The position numbers and the translations under genes were made by a program. Under the pieces are notes generated by a model. The model saw only the letters and a program-made list of their open reading frames with translations. It was not told where the DNA came from and did no database searches. Of a stretch of DNA of 64,000 nt, positions 26,907-35,733 are shown piece by piece (the stretch's first letter is position 1; the number at the start of each line of letters is the position of its first letter). The DNA is from Halomonas ventosae (lineage in GTDB: Bacteria > Pseudomonadota > Gammaproteobacteria > Pseudomonadales > Halomonadaceae): positions 62,001 to 126,000 of the forward strand of contig NZ_SNWH01000001.1 of NCBI RefSeq assembly GCF_004361885.1, in the 5' to 3' direction.

Positions 26907-28904
26907 CTATCTTCCCGAGGCCCAGCTATCCCGGGCCAACCTCATGGCCCGATTGACTTCTTCGGCTGGAACTTCGTTCGGGTTAGCCTTCTCGAGCGGA
27001 TCATAATGAAACGCATAGAGTCGTGAGGCGAACTCGGCAACCGGCAGGGAGGCCTCACCATAGAGTTCGCCATGGCCCTGGGTCGAGGTGATGATCCCCT
27101 GGCCCCAGTCTTGTCCACTATCATTGTTGGGATTGAAGAAGTACACCCTCATCACCCGGTTTGGATCGAGCGCCAGGCGTTGGATGGTGATCGCGTGCCA
27201 GCCGAGAAAGCGCGTGGCGCTATCGGTCACGGCAATGCCTGCAGGCTGCGGATTGATGACCGGAATGTTGCCATTGTAGAAGGGGTGGTAAGCCGCATAG
27301 AAATCGCGCATGAACCCTTCGAAATCCTTCAACCCGCCGGTAAAGACATCGACGGCGATGCGAAACCCATGCCCGACGTGATCGCCATGGAACTCGGCAT
27401 TGACCCACTTGTGAGGATCCTCGCCGCGCCCGGCGCAGCGACGCCCCATCTCGAAGTAGATGCGGTCAAGATGAGGCACGCTAAGCAGGGAGACCGCATC
27501 CACATCCACGGGGGGCTCGGTGGCCAGGCCCTTGCCGAGCTCGCGAGAGGAGATGCTGTGCCCCTCGAAGCGCATCACGATTTCGTCGTCTCGCGCCGCC
27601 CAAGCGACGATTCGCAGCAGTTCGGCCGGCATGTTGAAGGCCCACATCGATAGGGCGCGTGTCGACTGGCAGGTCGGGTAATTTCCCTGGCCCACGCCCA
27701 GCGGACGGCCCAGCACATTGAGCACGTCGGCGAGCAGAAAGCACTCGGCAGAACGGCGGCGGCCGAACACGGCGGCGATCTTCTCCGCTGCGGTTTCGCA
27801 CACCGTCATTCTCAACTGCCGCCACAGCGAGGGCGCCACCGGGGGCGAGTAGAGGATGCCACGCTCGAGCATCATGGCAAGCCCGTAGGCAGCCTGGCTG
27901 GTCTCGGCAAACAGGGCCTCATCGATCAGCTTATGGATCAAGGCCGGGTAACAGTGAAAGGCGTCGGCCCCTGTATAGCTCAGGCCGAGAGCCGTGGGAA
28001 TCAGCGCATTCCATCGTTCGCGCAAATAACGTATGAAGCCCGGCATGTAGGGAGAAACCAGGCCGGTGCTGTGCATGGCCTGGGCAAAGGCGATGGCCTC
28101 CTGCAGCAGGGTGGCATCGTCCATGCTTGCCAGCCGCTGGGCATACTCCTCGAAACCAGGGTCTTCACGGCATCCTTGCGTGGGGCCGAAGACGGCGTTG
28201 ACGAGTTTTCGGGCATCCTCGCCGATTTCTCCTACCATGCTGTCCGGCGTGTCCGGCGAATTCAGGCAGGCGGCGATCTGGGTCACCATCTGCTTGACGC
28301 CATCGACCTGGACCGGGCGCTGCTCCAGAATCCTCCATACCTCGGCGACCAAATGGGCCAGCAGATTCTGGTAGCCCAGGTGCTGCAGCAAGTAGTGATA
28401 TAGGTTCTGCACGGCGTAGCCGAGCCGATCAGGCCGCAGCCGGTCGTTTTCTTGCAGGTCGCTGACCACGATATCCAGATTCATGGCCATCACTTGTGTG
28501 AGGAAGTGATGGGCATGCTCCGCGGAAACCGAGGGATGTGAGTAGTCTCCCTTGGCGATTGCCAGCAGGCGAATCTGGCTGAGGCTCTCGATCAGCGTGG
28601 TGATCGGGTCACCATGACGTATGGTGCGCACCGCAAGCGAAGGTACCAGTGTCTGCGGATAATCCCAGTCGCTGCCGCCGAAGAACCCCGCGGCCTCGAT
28701 CGCCGGAACACGGGAATAGAGCACTTCCAGCCCCGTTGTGTCGAACATCAGGGGCTTGACCTTATCGATAACGTCGAACACGGGGGAAACGCCGGCAATG
28801 GCATTGGCAGCGGCAAGCTGTTCAATGGCAGCGTCGAGCTGTTTCACTAGCTCGCCTGTCGTGCCGTCGTCGGGGTGGGCGGATTCGTGAATAGGTACGC
28901 TCAT
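26907..28904 (-). CDS. Unknown 665-residue protein, possible papain-fold enzyme
   Basis: I do not recognise a named family. The N-terminal ~390 residues look mainly helical, with no signal peptide or membrane helix. The C-terminal part holds a possible cysteine-enzyme set. Cys412 is in YPTCQSTRALSMWA, His570 is in GWHAITIQRL, and a FFNPNNDSG segment follows at 589-597, with Asn591/593/594 and Asp595 as candidates for the third residue. That order and spacing recall papain-fold peptidases and transglutaminase-like enzymes (Cys, then HA, then a strand ending in FDPN). Conserved-looking HGDHVGHGF (506-514) lies between. Upstream of and co-directional with an ATP-grasp ligase, so a role in forming or cutting amide bonds is plausible, but this is inference. 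Confidence 0.7.
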   Translation of the reverse strand: MSVPIHESAHPDDGTTGELVKQLDAAIEQLAAANAIAGVSPVFDVIDKVKPLMFDTTGLEVLYSRVPAIEAAGFFGGSDWDYPQTLVPSLAVRTIRHGDPITTLIESLSQIRLLAIAKGDYSHPSVSAEHAHHFLTQVMAMNLDIVVSDLQENDRLRPDRLGYAVQNLYHYLLQHLGYQNLLAHLVAEVWRILEQRPVQVDGVKQMVTQIAACLNSPDTPDSMVGEIGEDARKLVNAVFGPTQGCREDPGFEEYAQRLASMDDATLLQEAIAFAQAMHSTGLVSPYMPGFIRYLRERWNALIPTALGLSYTGADAFHCYPALIHKLIDEALFAETSQAAYGLAMMLERGILYSPPVAPSLWRQLRMTVCETAAEKIAAVFGRRRSAECFLLADVLNVLGRPLGVGQGNYPTCQSTRALSMWAFNMPAELLRIVAWAARDDEIVMRFEGHSISSRELGKGLATEPPVDVDAVSLLSVPHLDRIYFEMGRRCAGRGEDPHKWVNAEFHGDHVGHGFRIAVDVFTGGLKDFEGFMRDFYAAYHPFYNGNIPVINPQPAGIAVTDSATRFLGWHAITIQRLALDPNRVMRVYFFNPNNDSGQDWGQGIITSTQGHGELYGEASLPVAEFASRLYAFHYDPLEKANPNEVPAEEVNRAMRLARDSWASGR

Positions 28905-29260
28905 GCATTCAGCGTCCGACCTAACGCGTGAACTGTCAAACCCAGTAGGGGGAGAGGTGGGGTGGAATACCCCTCTGCGTCAGCCGCTGTGGCACAGACC
29001 TATCCTGGCGGGTATATACCGTTACGTCATGATCTGCATGGAAAATCGAGAATGGTCCAGGTAGTGTTTATTCATCGTTTGCTAGCAGGTGGGGCGCTGG
29101 CGGATCTTGACGCCTGGGGCATGTACGAACAGATATTCGGCGCCATCTTGATGAATATCAAGGCAGGCCGGCGAACAGCTGCCATGCTGGAAGTCAGTAA
29201 GTTTGCCAATGAGCATCGGTATGTTTTGCTATCGTGAAGTGCCACCGGGAGAGAAGTGAG
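28905..29260. other. Divergent control region of the ATP-grasp cluster
   Basis: The 356 bases between the two halves of the cluster must contain both promoters. A perfect 10-base palindrome GGTATATACC (29011-29020) could be an operator or contain a -10 region. A short frame (29052-29237) is listed separately. No RNA gene or repeat was seen. Confidence 0.4.
29052..29237 (+). CDS. Possible 61-residue protein before the second ATP-grasp gene
   Basis: MVQVVFIHRLLAGGALADLD begins a 61-residue frame ending NEHRYVLLS, with no homologue recognised. It stops 23 bases before the next gene and runs in the same direction. Ribosome site is poor (GAG about 4 bases upstream). It could be a leader peptide, a small partner protein, or chance. 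Confidence 0.25.
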   Translation: MVQVVFIHRLLAGGALADLDAWGMYEQIFGAILMNIKAGRRTAAMLEVSKFANEHRYVLLS

Positions 29261-30568
29261 ATGCGCTGGAATGTCTTCATCATCGGCCGGGATGAGTTGA
29301 GCAACCGTGTGTTGCCGAATCTTCGTCACGTCGAGGACTATGCCTTCCACGAATTGCTGTCGCATGAGACGGTGGTGAAGGCTGCAAACTATCCCTTCGA
29401 CCAGTTGGTAGCGGATGCCCTGGCGGAGCTGGAAAGGTTTCCCGAAAGCGTTGACGCGATCGTCGGCTACTGGGACTTCCCGACCTCGTGCCTGCTGCCG
29501 GTCCTGCGTCAGGCACGGGGGCTGCCCGGGCCGAGCCTGGAGGCGGTGCTCAAGTGCGAGCACAAGTACTGGAGCCGACTGGAGCAATCGCGCTGGGTGC
29601 CCGAGTGCGTTCCCGACTTCCAGGCCGTCGACCCCTTCGACAACGACGTCGTCGACTCGATCGAGATCGACTATCCCTTCTGGATTAAGCCGGTGAAGGC
29701 TCACTCCTCACAGCTCGGGTTCCGCATCGAGCATCCACAGCAGCTACAGCAGGTGCTGCCGATCATTCGCCAGGGGATCGGGCGTTTCGGCGAGCCCATG
29801 AATGAGGTCATGGCGCATGTTGATCCTCCTGAGGCGCTGGCGGGCATCAGCGGCCACCACTGCGTGGCCGAGGCGATCATCTCGGCCGGTCGTCAGTGTA
29901 CCCTGGAAGGGTATGTTCAGAATGGCGAGGTTAAGCGGGTGGGAATTGTTGACACTCTGCGCGATACCACTCATCGCTCCGTCCTGCTGCGCTACTCCTA
30001 TCCCTCCACGCTGCCCGATGACGTCCAGCAGCGGATGCTCGATATCAGCCGGCGCGTCATGACCGGGCTGGGCTACGACAATGCGCCGTTCAACATCGAG
30101 TACTACCATGACCCGCAGAGTGACAAGATCTGGTTGCTCGAGATCAACTCGCGGCTGTCTCGTTCTCATGCGGGGCTCTTCGATCTGGTCGATGGCGCTC
30201 CCCACTATCAGGTGATGGTTGACGTGGCACTGGGGATCCCACCGCGCATGCCGCATCGTGAAGGTCGTTATGCGGTGGCGGCCAAGCAGATGTTGCGGGT
30301 CTTCGAGAAAGGCCGGGTTCGTCGAGTGCCGACGGCCGAGGAGATTCGGCGGGTCGAAAAGACCTTTCCGGGTACCCTGGTGGAGCTCAATGTGGAAGAG
30401 GGCATGGATCTCTCTGACCTGCAGCATCAGGACTCTTTCTCCAGCGAGCTCGGCGTGCTGTTCATCGGTGCCCAGAGCCTGGAGGAACTGGACGAGCGGA
30501 TCGAGACCTGTCGCAGCATGTTACCGTTCGAGATTGAGCCGTCTGACGCTACGGCGCAAGACGGCTGA
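29261..30568 (+). CDS. ATP-grasp ligase, carbamoyl-phosphate-synthase-like fold
   Basis: A 435-residue soluble ATP-grasp protein. The ATP-binding Lys is probably K143 in FWIKPVKAHSS. The metal site is complete: E280 in FNIEYYHD and E294-I-N296-S-R298 in LLEINSRLSRSHAG. That last string is very like the CarB and biotin carboxylase signature. The C-terminal ~110 residues are a separate cap. It is not closely similar to the first ATP-grasp protein of the cluster despite equal length. Start ATG 29261 is preferred over GTG 29234, with GGGAGAG upstream. It probably shares a transcript with the S15 hydrolase 83 bases on. Substrates are unknown. Confidence 0.82.
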   Translation: MRWNVFIIGRDELSNRVLPNLRHVEDYAFHELLSHETVVKAANYPFDQLVADALAELERFPESVDAIVGYWDFPTSCLLPVLRQARGLPGPSLEAVLKCEHKYWSRLEQSRWVPECVPDFQAVDPFDNDVVDSIEIDYPFWIKPVKAHSSQLGFRIEHPQQLQQVLPIIRQGIGRFGEPMNEVMAHVDPPEALAGISGHHCVAEAIISAGRQCTLEGYVQNGEVKRVGIVDTLRDTTHRSVLLRYSYPSTLPDDVQQRMLDISRRVMTGLGYDNAPFNIEYYHDPQSDKIWLLEINSRLSRSHAGLFDLVDGAPHYQVMVDVALGIPPRMPHREGRYAVAAKQMLRVFEKGRVRRVPTAEEIRRVEKTFPGTLVELNVEEGMDLSDLQHQDSFSSELGVLFIGAQSLEELDERIETCRSMLPFEIEPSDATAQDG

Positions 30569-30651
30569 GCCTCGACACCGCCGGAGCCAAGACGCCCGGA
30601 CCGCCCCCGGGCGTCGAGAACAATGGAGCGGATATCGCGGAGGAGAGCGCC

Positions 30652-32676
30652 ATGCGTGTCGTTACCGACTTTCCCCATAGTGTCGTGTGTCATGATCCCG
30701 TCTGGATTCCCATGGCCGACGGTATCGAACTCAATGCTCGGCTGTGGTTGCCGGAAGGGGCCGAGGCCTCGCCGGTGCCGGCTATCCTCGAGTACATTCC
30801 CTACCGTCTGCGCGACGGCTCCGCGGCGCGCGATATCATGCACCATCACTATTTTGCCGGCCACGGCTATGCGTCGATCCGCGTCGACATACGCGGTAGC
30901 GGCGACTCCGGGGGCGTGCTCACCGACGAGTACCTGGAGGAAGAGCTGGTGGACGGTGAGGCGATCCTGCGATGGCTGGCCGACCAGCCCTGGTGCGATG
31001 GCAACGTCGGCATGATCGGCATCTCCTGGGGCGGCTTCAACGGCCTGCAGCTGGCGGCCCGTCGCCCGCCCGAGCTCAAGGCGGTGGTCAGCGTCTGCTC
31101 CACCGATGATCGCTACGCCGACGATGTGCATTATATGGGGGGCTGTCTGCTGGGTGACAACCTCTCCTGGGCCTCGACCATGTTCGCCTATAACTCGCTG
31201 CCCCCGGACCCCACGGTAGTGGGCGATCGCTGGCGCGAAATGTGGCGAGAGCGCCTCGAAGGCAGTGGTCTGTGGCTCGCCACCTGGCTGGCGCATCAAC
31301 ACCGCGATAGCTACTGGCAGCACGGCTCCATCTGCGAGGACTTCTCGGCGGTCGAGGTGCCGGTGCTGGCCGTCAGCGGCTGGGCAGACGGCTATTCCAA
31401 TTCGGTCAAGCGCCTGGTCGAGCACCTGCCGGGACGCTGCAAGGGATTGATCGGACCCTGGAGCCACAAGTATCCCCATCTCGGTGAGCCGGGGCCGGCC
31501 ATCGGCTTCCTGCAGGAGTGCCTGCGCTGGTGGGGGCAGTACCTCAAGGGCCAGGAACACGGTGTGGAAGATGATCCGGCGCTGCGTGAATGGATGCAGG
31601 AAAGCATGCCGCCGACCACTCGCTACGGCTGCCGGCCGGGCCGCTGGGTAAGCGAGCCAAGCTGGCCCTCGCCGAACATTCGCTCCTGGCGACTGCCACT
31701 GGCACCGGGACGCCTGTGCCTCGACGGGCTTCCCCCCGACCAGGAGAGTTCCCTCACCGTGCAGTCCCCGCTGACCTGCGGCTTGTTCGCCGGCAAGTGG
31801 TGCTCCTATGCGGCGGGTCCCGACCTCGCCCACGACCAGCGCGAGGAGGATGGCGGGGCCCTGGTCTTCGAGACGCCGCCATTGGAGGAGACACTGGAGA
31901 TCATGGGCGCGCCCCGGGTCACGCTGTCGCTCGCCGCCGACCGGCCCGTGGCCATGGTGGCAGCGCGCCTCTCTGACGTGGCCCCCGACGACAAGGCCAC
32001 ACGGGTGACCTATGGATTGCTTAATCTGACCCATCGCGACAGCCATGCGGCGCCCTCCGCACTGGAGCCCGGCCGCCGCTATCGCGTGCAGGTTAAGCTC
32101 AATGACATTGCTCAGGTCTTTCCCCGTGGGCACCGATTGCGCCTGTCGCTCTCCACCTCCTACTGGCCGTTGGCCTGGCCCTCGCCGGAGTCCGTGCGCC
32201 TGACGATCTTCGACCGTGAGAGCGAGCTGGAACTGCCGGTGCGTCCGCCACGGCCCGAGGAGGAGGCACCTCTCGCTTTCGAGGAACCGGAAGCCGCGCC
32301 GAGCCTCGAGACCACGATCCTCGAGTCCGGCCATCACAACTGGTATGTCCATCGTGACCTGGCCGCTGACGTCTCGACCCTGGAGGTGATCAACGACAAC
32401 GGGCTCAAGCGTCTGGAGGAGAGTGGGCTGGAAGTGGGGGTATGCGCCGTGGAGCGCTACCGCTCGCGCGACGACGACTTCGATTCCCTCGAGGGGGAGA
32501 CGCGCTGGGATCGCTCGCTGGCGCGTGGCGACTGGAAGGTGCATACCGTGACGCGTACCGTGCTGACGTCCGATGCCCAGAGCTTCCACCTGCACGCGAC
32601 CCTGGATGCCTATGAGGACGAGCGTCGGGTCTACTCCCGCAACTGGGATATCGCCATCCCGCGCCGGCTGGTATAG
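30652..32676 (+). CDS. CocE/NonD-type hydrolase, peptidase S15 family
   Basis: A 674-residue enzyme with the S15 architecture. An alpha/beta-hydrolase domain carries nucleophile Ser125 in GISWGG, Asp246 in WADGYSNS and His272 in GPWSHKYPH. A helical insert (about 150-230) and a C-terminal jelly-roll domain (about 340-560) follow. The last ~110 residues form an extra segment (from LETTILESGHHNWYVHRDLA) with unclear fold. Relatives cleave X-Pro dipeptides, cocaine esters or acylated antibiotics. No signal peptide, so it acts inside the cell. GGAGGAGAG lies 6 bases before the ATG. As last gene of the ATP-grasp unit it may hydrolyse the amide or ester product. Confidence 0.87.
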   Translation: MRVVTDFPHSVVCHDPVWIPMADGIELNARLWLPEGAEASPVPAILEYIPYRLRDGSAARDIMHHHYFAGHGYASIRVDIRGSGDSGGVLTDEYLEEELVDGEAILRWLADQPWCDGNVGMIGISWGGFNGLQLAARRPPELKAVVSVCSTDDRYADDVHYMGGCLLGDNLSWASTMFAYNSLPPDPTVVGDRWREMWRERLEGSGLWLATWLAHQHRDSYWQHGSICEDFSAVEVPVLAVSGWADGYSNSVKRLVEHLPGRCKGLIGPWSHKYPHLGEPGPAIGFLQECLRWWGQYLKGQEHGVEDDPALREWMQESMPPTTRYGCRPGRWVSEPSWPSPNIRSWRLPLAPGRLCLDGLPPDQESSLTVQSPLTCGLFAGKWCSYAAGPDLAHDQREEDGGALVFETPPLEETLEIMGAPRVTLSLAADRPVAMVAARLSDVAPDDKATRVTYGLLNLTHRDSHAAPSALEPGRRYRVQVKLNDIAQVFPRGHRLRLSLSTSYWPLAWPSPESVRLTIFDRESELELPVRPPRPEEEAPLAFEEPEAAPSLETTILESGHHNWYVHRDLAADVSTLEVINDNGLKRLEESGLEVGVCAVERYRSRDDDFDSLEGETRWDRSLARGDWKVHTVTRTVLTSDAQSFHLHATLDAYEDERRVYSRNWDIAIPRRLV

Positions 32677-32684
32677 TCGTTCGT

Positions 32685-33971
32685 TCAGCGCATCAGGAAC
32701 CAGCCCTTCATCACCTCGGTGATGCGGCGCATGTCGTCCTCGGCGGTGATGTAGGCTGGCATGGTATAGAGCCAGCGGCCGATGGGGCGCAGCCAGACGC
32801 CCCGCTCACGGGCCCAGTCGCCCACACCGGCCAGTTCACCCGCGGCGTGGGCCTCGATCACCGCGGTGGCGCCCAGTACCCGCACGTCGGACACCGCCGG
32901 ATGTGCCCTGAGCGCCTCGTCGGCCAGCAATTCCTTCTGCAGTACTCGGTTGAGCGCGGCGATCCTGCTCAGGTAATCCTCCTCTTCGAACACCGCCAGG
33001 CTCTCCAGGGCCACCCGGCAGGCCAGCGGGTTGCCCATGAAGGTGGGGCCGTGCAGGAAGGCGTGCTCGGGCGAGTCACCGATGAAGGCGTCATGCACCC
33101 GGTCGTTGGCCAGCGTCGCCGCGTGGCCCAGATATCCCCCGGTGAGTCCCTTGGAGAGCACCATGATGTCCGGCGTGACCTCGGCGTGGTTGGCGGCGAA
33201 CATCCGTCCGGTACGGCCGAAGCCGGTGGCCACCTCGTCGAACACCAGCAGTACGTCGAACTCGTCGCACAGCCGTCGCGCTCCCTGTAGATAGTGGGGC
33301 GAGGTCATGTTCAGCCCGCCGGCGGCCTGCAGCAGCGGCTCCATCAGCAGCGCCGCGATCGCGTGGTGGTGGCGCTCCAGCACCTCGCGCAGAGCGGCGA
33401 GGTCCGCCGCCACCGCCTCGGGCTCGGCATCGAAGGGTGCGGTGGGCGCTGGGGCGAAATGGTGCTGTGGCAGGTAGCCGGCAAACAGCGAGTGCATGCC
33501 CTCCTCGGGGTCGCAGACCGCCATGCAGCCGGCAGTATCCCCATGGTAGGCCTTCATCAGCGAGAGCAGCCGGTGCTTGCCGGGTTTGCCGCGCAGTTGG
33601 TGGTACTGCACGGCCATCTTCATGGCGACCTCCATACCCACCGAGCCGCTGTCGGAAAAGAAGACGTGGTTCAGTCCCTCGGGCGTAACGCGCACCAGCG
33701 CCCGGGCAAGGCGGTCGGCGGGTTCGTGGCTCAGCCCGCCGAGCATCACGTGGCAGAGTTCGCCGGCCTGTTCGCGGATCGCTGCCACCAGCCGCGGGTG
33801 GGCGTAGCCGTGGATCATGCACCACCAGGAGCAGGTGGCGTCAAGCAGCGTCTCGCCGCCTTCCAGGATGAAACGTGGTCCCTCGCCGCCGACTACCTTC
33901 GGCGCCGGGCGCTGGCTCTTGAGGTGGGCATAGGGGTGCCAGACGGGGGAGGGGGAGAGCGTCGATGACAT
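32685..33971 (-). CDS. bioA: Adenosylmethionine-8-amino-7-oxononanoate aminotransferase
   Basis: A 428-residue class III, PLP-dependent aminotransferase that makes 7,8-diaminopelargonate for biotin. The start VWHPYAHLKSQ, the substrate segment CSWWCMIHGYAHP, the cofactor Asp in FDEVATGFGRTG and the Schiff-base Lys in LSKGLTGG are all BioA features. The ATG at 33971 matches the family N-terminus. It is separated from bioD by tRNA-Leu, and converges with the S15 hydrolase, 8 bases apart. Confidence 0.95.
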   Translation of the reverse strand: MSSTLSPSPVWHPYAHLKSQRPAPKVVGGEGPRFILEGGETLLDATCSWWCMIHGYAHPRLVAAIREQAGELCHVMLGGLSHEPADRLARALVRVTPEGLNHVFFSDSGSVGMEVAMKMAVQYHQLRGKPGKHRLLSLMKAYHGDTAGCMAVCDPEEGMHSLFAGYLPQHHFAPAPTAPFDAEPEAVAADLAALREVLERHHHAIAALLMEPLLQAAGGLNMTSPHYLQGARRLCDEFDVLLVFDEVATGFGRTGRMFAANHAEVTPDIMVLSKGLTGGYLGHAATLANDRVHDAFIGDSPEHAFLHGPTFMGNPLACRVALESLAVFEEEDYLSRIAALNRVLQKELLADEALRAHPAVSDVRVLGATAVIEAHAAGELAGVGDWARERGVWLRPIGRWLYTMPAYITAEDDMRRITEVMKGWFLMR

Positions 33972-34076
33972 CAGAGGGCTCCGTGGCAACGATGAAGCTT
34001 CATGACGGGCACGTGAAGACCCCGCGCATCTCGGGGAGATGACGGACACGAGCGTGTCGAGAAGGAAGAGAAATCA

Positions 34077-34161
34077 TGGTGCGGATGGCGAGACTCGAAC
34101 TCGCAAGCCCGGAGGCACCAGGACCTAAACCTGGCGTGTCTACCAATTCCACCACATCCGC
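34077..34161 (-). tRNA. tRNA-Leu (anticodon UAG)
   Basis: The minus strand folds as an 85-base class II tRNA with an encoded CCA end. The acceptor is GCGGATG/CATCCGC, the D-loop is GGAATTGGTAGAC, the anticodon stem is CCAGG/CCTGG with loop TTTAGGT (anticodon TAG), the variable arm is long, and the T-loop is TTCGAGT. It reads CUN leucine codons, mainly CUA. It lies between bioD and bioA on the same strand. Confidence 0.97.
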
Positions 34162-34181
34162 ACGGGCAGGCAGGCGACAAT

Positions 34182-34209
34182 ATTCTACGGACGCCCCGAT
34201 ACAAGTCAA
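34182..34209 (-). promoter_or_regulatory. Promoter of tRNA-Leu
   Basis: On the minus strand TTGACT (34209-34204), 16 bases, TAGAAT (34187-34182). The -35 overlaps the bioD stop codon. The start point would be about 34175, some 14 bases before the tRNA. It could also drive bioA. Confidence 0.6.
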
Positions 34210-34919
34210 TGCGCATCGGGCAGCGCCAGGTAATCGGCGGCGGCCTGGGCCATAGCGGCTGGATCGTCGGCCGTCAGCCGCGGCAGAACGCCCAGGCAGG
34301 GCGCGGGCAGCATGGCCGCGAGGGTGGCCAGGTTGTCATGGTAGAGGGGCTCGTCGCTGACCGCATCGAAGGAGAGCCCGGGCTCCAGCAGGTTGCCCAC
34401 CCAGCTCGCCAGGCGCAACCCGGACGCCACGACCGCCTCGGCGGTGAGCCGCGCATGGCTGATGCAGCCCAGGCGCAGGCCCACCACCAGGATCACCGGC
34501 AACCCGAGTCTCACGGCCAGGCCCGAGAGGTCATCGTGCTCGTTCAATGGCACCCGCCAGCCGCCGGCGCCCTCGATCAGGACCAGGTCGCGCCGCTCGG
34601 CCAGCAGCGGGCGGGCATGCTCGACCAGCTCATCGAGGGCCAGCGTCACCCCGGCCCGGCGGGCGGCCAGGTGTGGAGCGATGGGCGGGGCGAAGGCGAA
34701 GGGGTTGACTCTGTCGTACTCCACCACCGGCCGGGTCCGTGCCTGCAGCGCCAGGGCATCGGCGTTGCGCAGGCCCTGGGGCGTGGCCTCGCAGCCCGCG
34801 GCTACCGGCTTGAGGCCCAAGGTGGTCAGGCCGCGCCGTTGCGCCAGGGCCAGCAGGCCGCTGGTGACCAGGGTCTTGCCGGCGTCGGTGTCGGTGCCGG
34901 TGACGAAGTAGGCGCTCAT
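34206..34919 (-). CDS. bioD: Dethiobiotin synthetase
   Basis: A 237-residue ATP-dependent carboxylase-like enzyme that closes the ureido ring of dethiobiotin from diaminopelargonate and CO2. The P-loop GTDTDAGKT (residues 7-15) and the GAGGWRVPLNEHDDLSGLA segment near 116 are diagnostic. Only 1 base separates it from bioC. It is the last protein gene before tRNA-Leu. Confidence 0.95.
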   Translation of the reverse strand: MSAYFVTGTDTDAGKTLVTSGLLALAQRRGLTTLGLKPVAAGCEATPQGLRNADALALQARTRPVVEYDRVNPFAFAPPIAPHLAARRAGVTLALDELVEHARPLLAERRDLVLIEGAGGWRVPLNEHDDLSGLAVRLGLPVILVVGLRLGCISHARLTAEAVVASGLRLASWVGNLLEPGLSFDAVSDEPLYHDNLATLAAMLPAPCLGVLPRLTADDPAAMAQAAADYLALPDAH

Positions 34920-34920
34920 C

Positions 34921-35733
34921 TCAGGCCTCCAGATTCAGGGTCAGTAGACGATAGGTGACGGGCAGCCCCTCGGGCTCGCGCCATGTCTCGTAGCGGCGCG
35001 CCGCCCACGCCAGGTCGGCACGGGTGAGCCGTCCCCCGGGCCGCGATGGCTGGGCGCCGATGCCCTTGATGGAGGCCATCACCGCGGCGAGGTCGGGATA
35101 GTGGAAGCGCAGTGCACGTTCTTGGCAGTCGAGGCTATGAAAGCCCGCCGCTCGGGCGGCGCGCCGGTGGCAGGCGGCGTCGCGGAAGGCCAGCAGGCCG
35201 GCGGGCGGGTCGGGGCGCGACCAGGCCTGGCCGACCTCGGCCAGGGTCCCGGGTCCCAGGGTGTTGATCAGCACCCGGCCACCCGGGCGCAGGACGCGGC
35301 GAAGCTCGGCCATCACGGCCTCGAGGTCCGGGCACCACTGGATCGCCAGGTTGGAGACCACCAGGTCCTGGCTGGTATCCCCTAATGGCAGAGCGGCGGC
35401 ATCGGCGCACAGCCAGCAGGCCGCCTCGCCATGGGTATGACGGGCTACCTCGAGCATGCCCGGGGCCCGGTCCAGGCCGATGACCGTGCAGCCGGCACCG
35501 AAGTGACCGGCCAGGGACGCGGTCATCTCGCCCGGCCCGCAGCCCAGGTCCAGCACCCGCTCGGCATGCTCGGGCAGGTGCGCCAGAAGCGGCTCGGCCA
35601 TGATCCGCTGGGCGATGGCGCGCTCGGCATAGCGCGGGGCGGCGCGTGAGAAGGCGCGCGCCACCCGGGCCTGCCAGTCATCTCCCTGTGGGGCGAGAGG
35701 TGTGGCAGGGGCGGTGAGCGGCAGGGTACTCAT
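34921..35733 (-). CDS. bioC: Malonyl-ACP O-methyltransferase
   Basis: A 270-residue SAM-dependent methyltransferase that masks malonyl-ACP as a methyl ester so fatty acid synthesis can make pimeloyl-ACP. SAM motif I is LDLGCGPGEM near residue 61, followed by GLDRAPGML and the NLAIQWC segment near 130. ATG 35733 overlaps the bioH stop by 4 bases. Upstream in-frame sequence lies inside bioH and is ignored. Confidence 0.92.
   Translation of the reverse strand: MSTLPLTAPATPLAPQGDDWQARVARAFSRAAPRYAERAIAQRIMAEPLLAHLPEHAERVLDLGCGPGEMTASLAGHFGAGCTVIGLDRAPGMLEVARHTHGEAACWLCADAAALPLGDTSQDLVVSNLAIQWCPDLEAVMAELRRVLRPGGRVLINTLGPGTLAEVGQAWSRPDPPAGLLAFRDAACHRRAARAAGFHSLDCQERALRFHYPDLAAVMASIKGIGAQPSRPGGRLTRADLAWAARRYETWREPEGLPVTYRLLTLNLEA

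Noticed and set aside
28992..29007. GGCAC and a downstream TATCC resembling a sigma-54 promoter before the second ATP-grasp gene
   Set aside because: The -12 element lacks the required GC and no enhancer-binding site is visible.
34045..34058. GACAC-GAGC-GTGTC hairpin after tRNA-Leu as terminator
   Set aside because: A 5-base stem without a T run is too weak to call.
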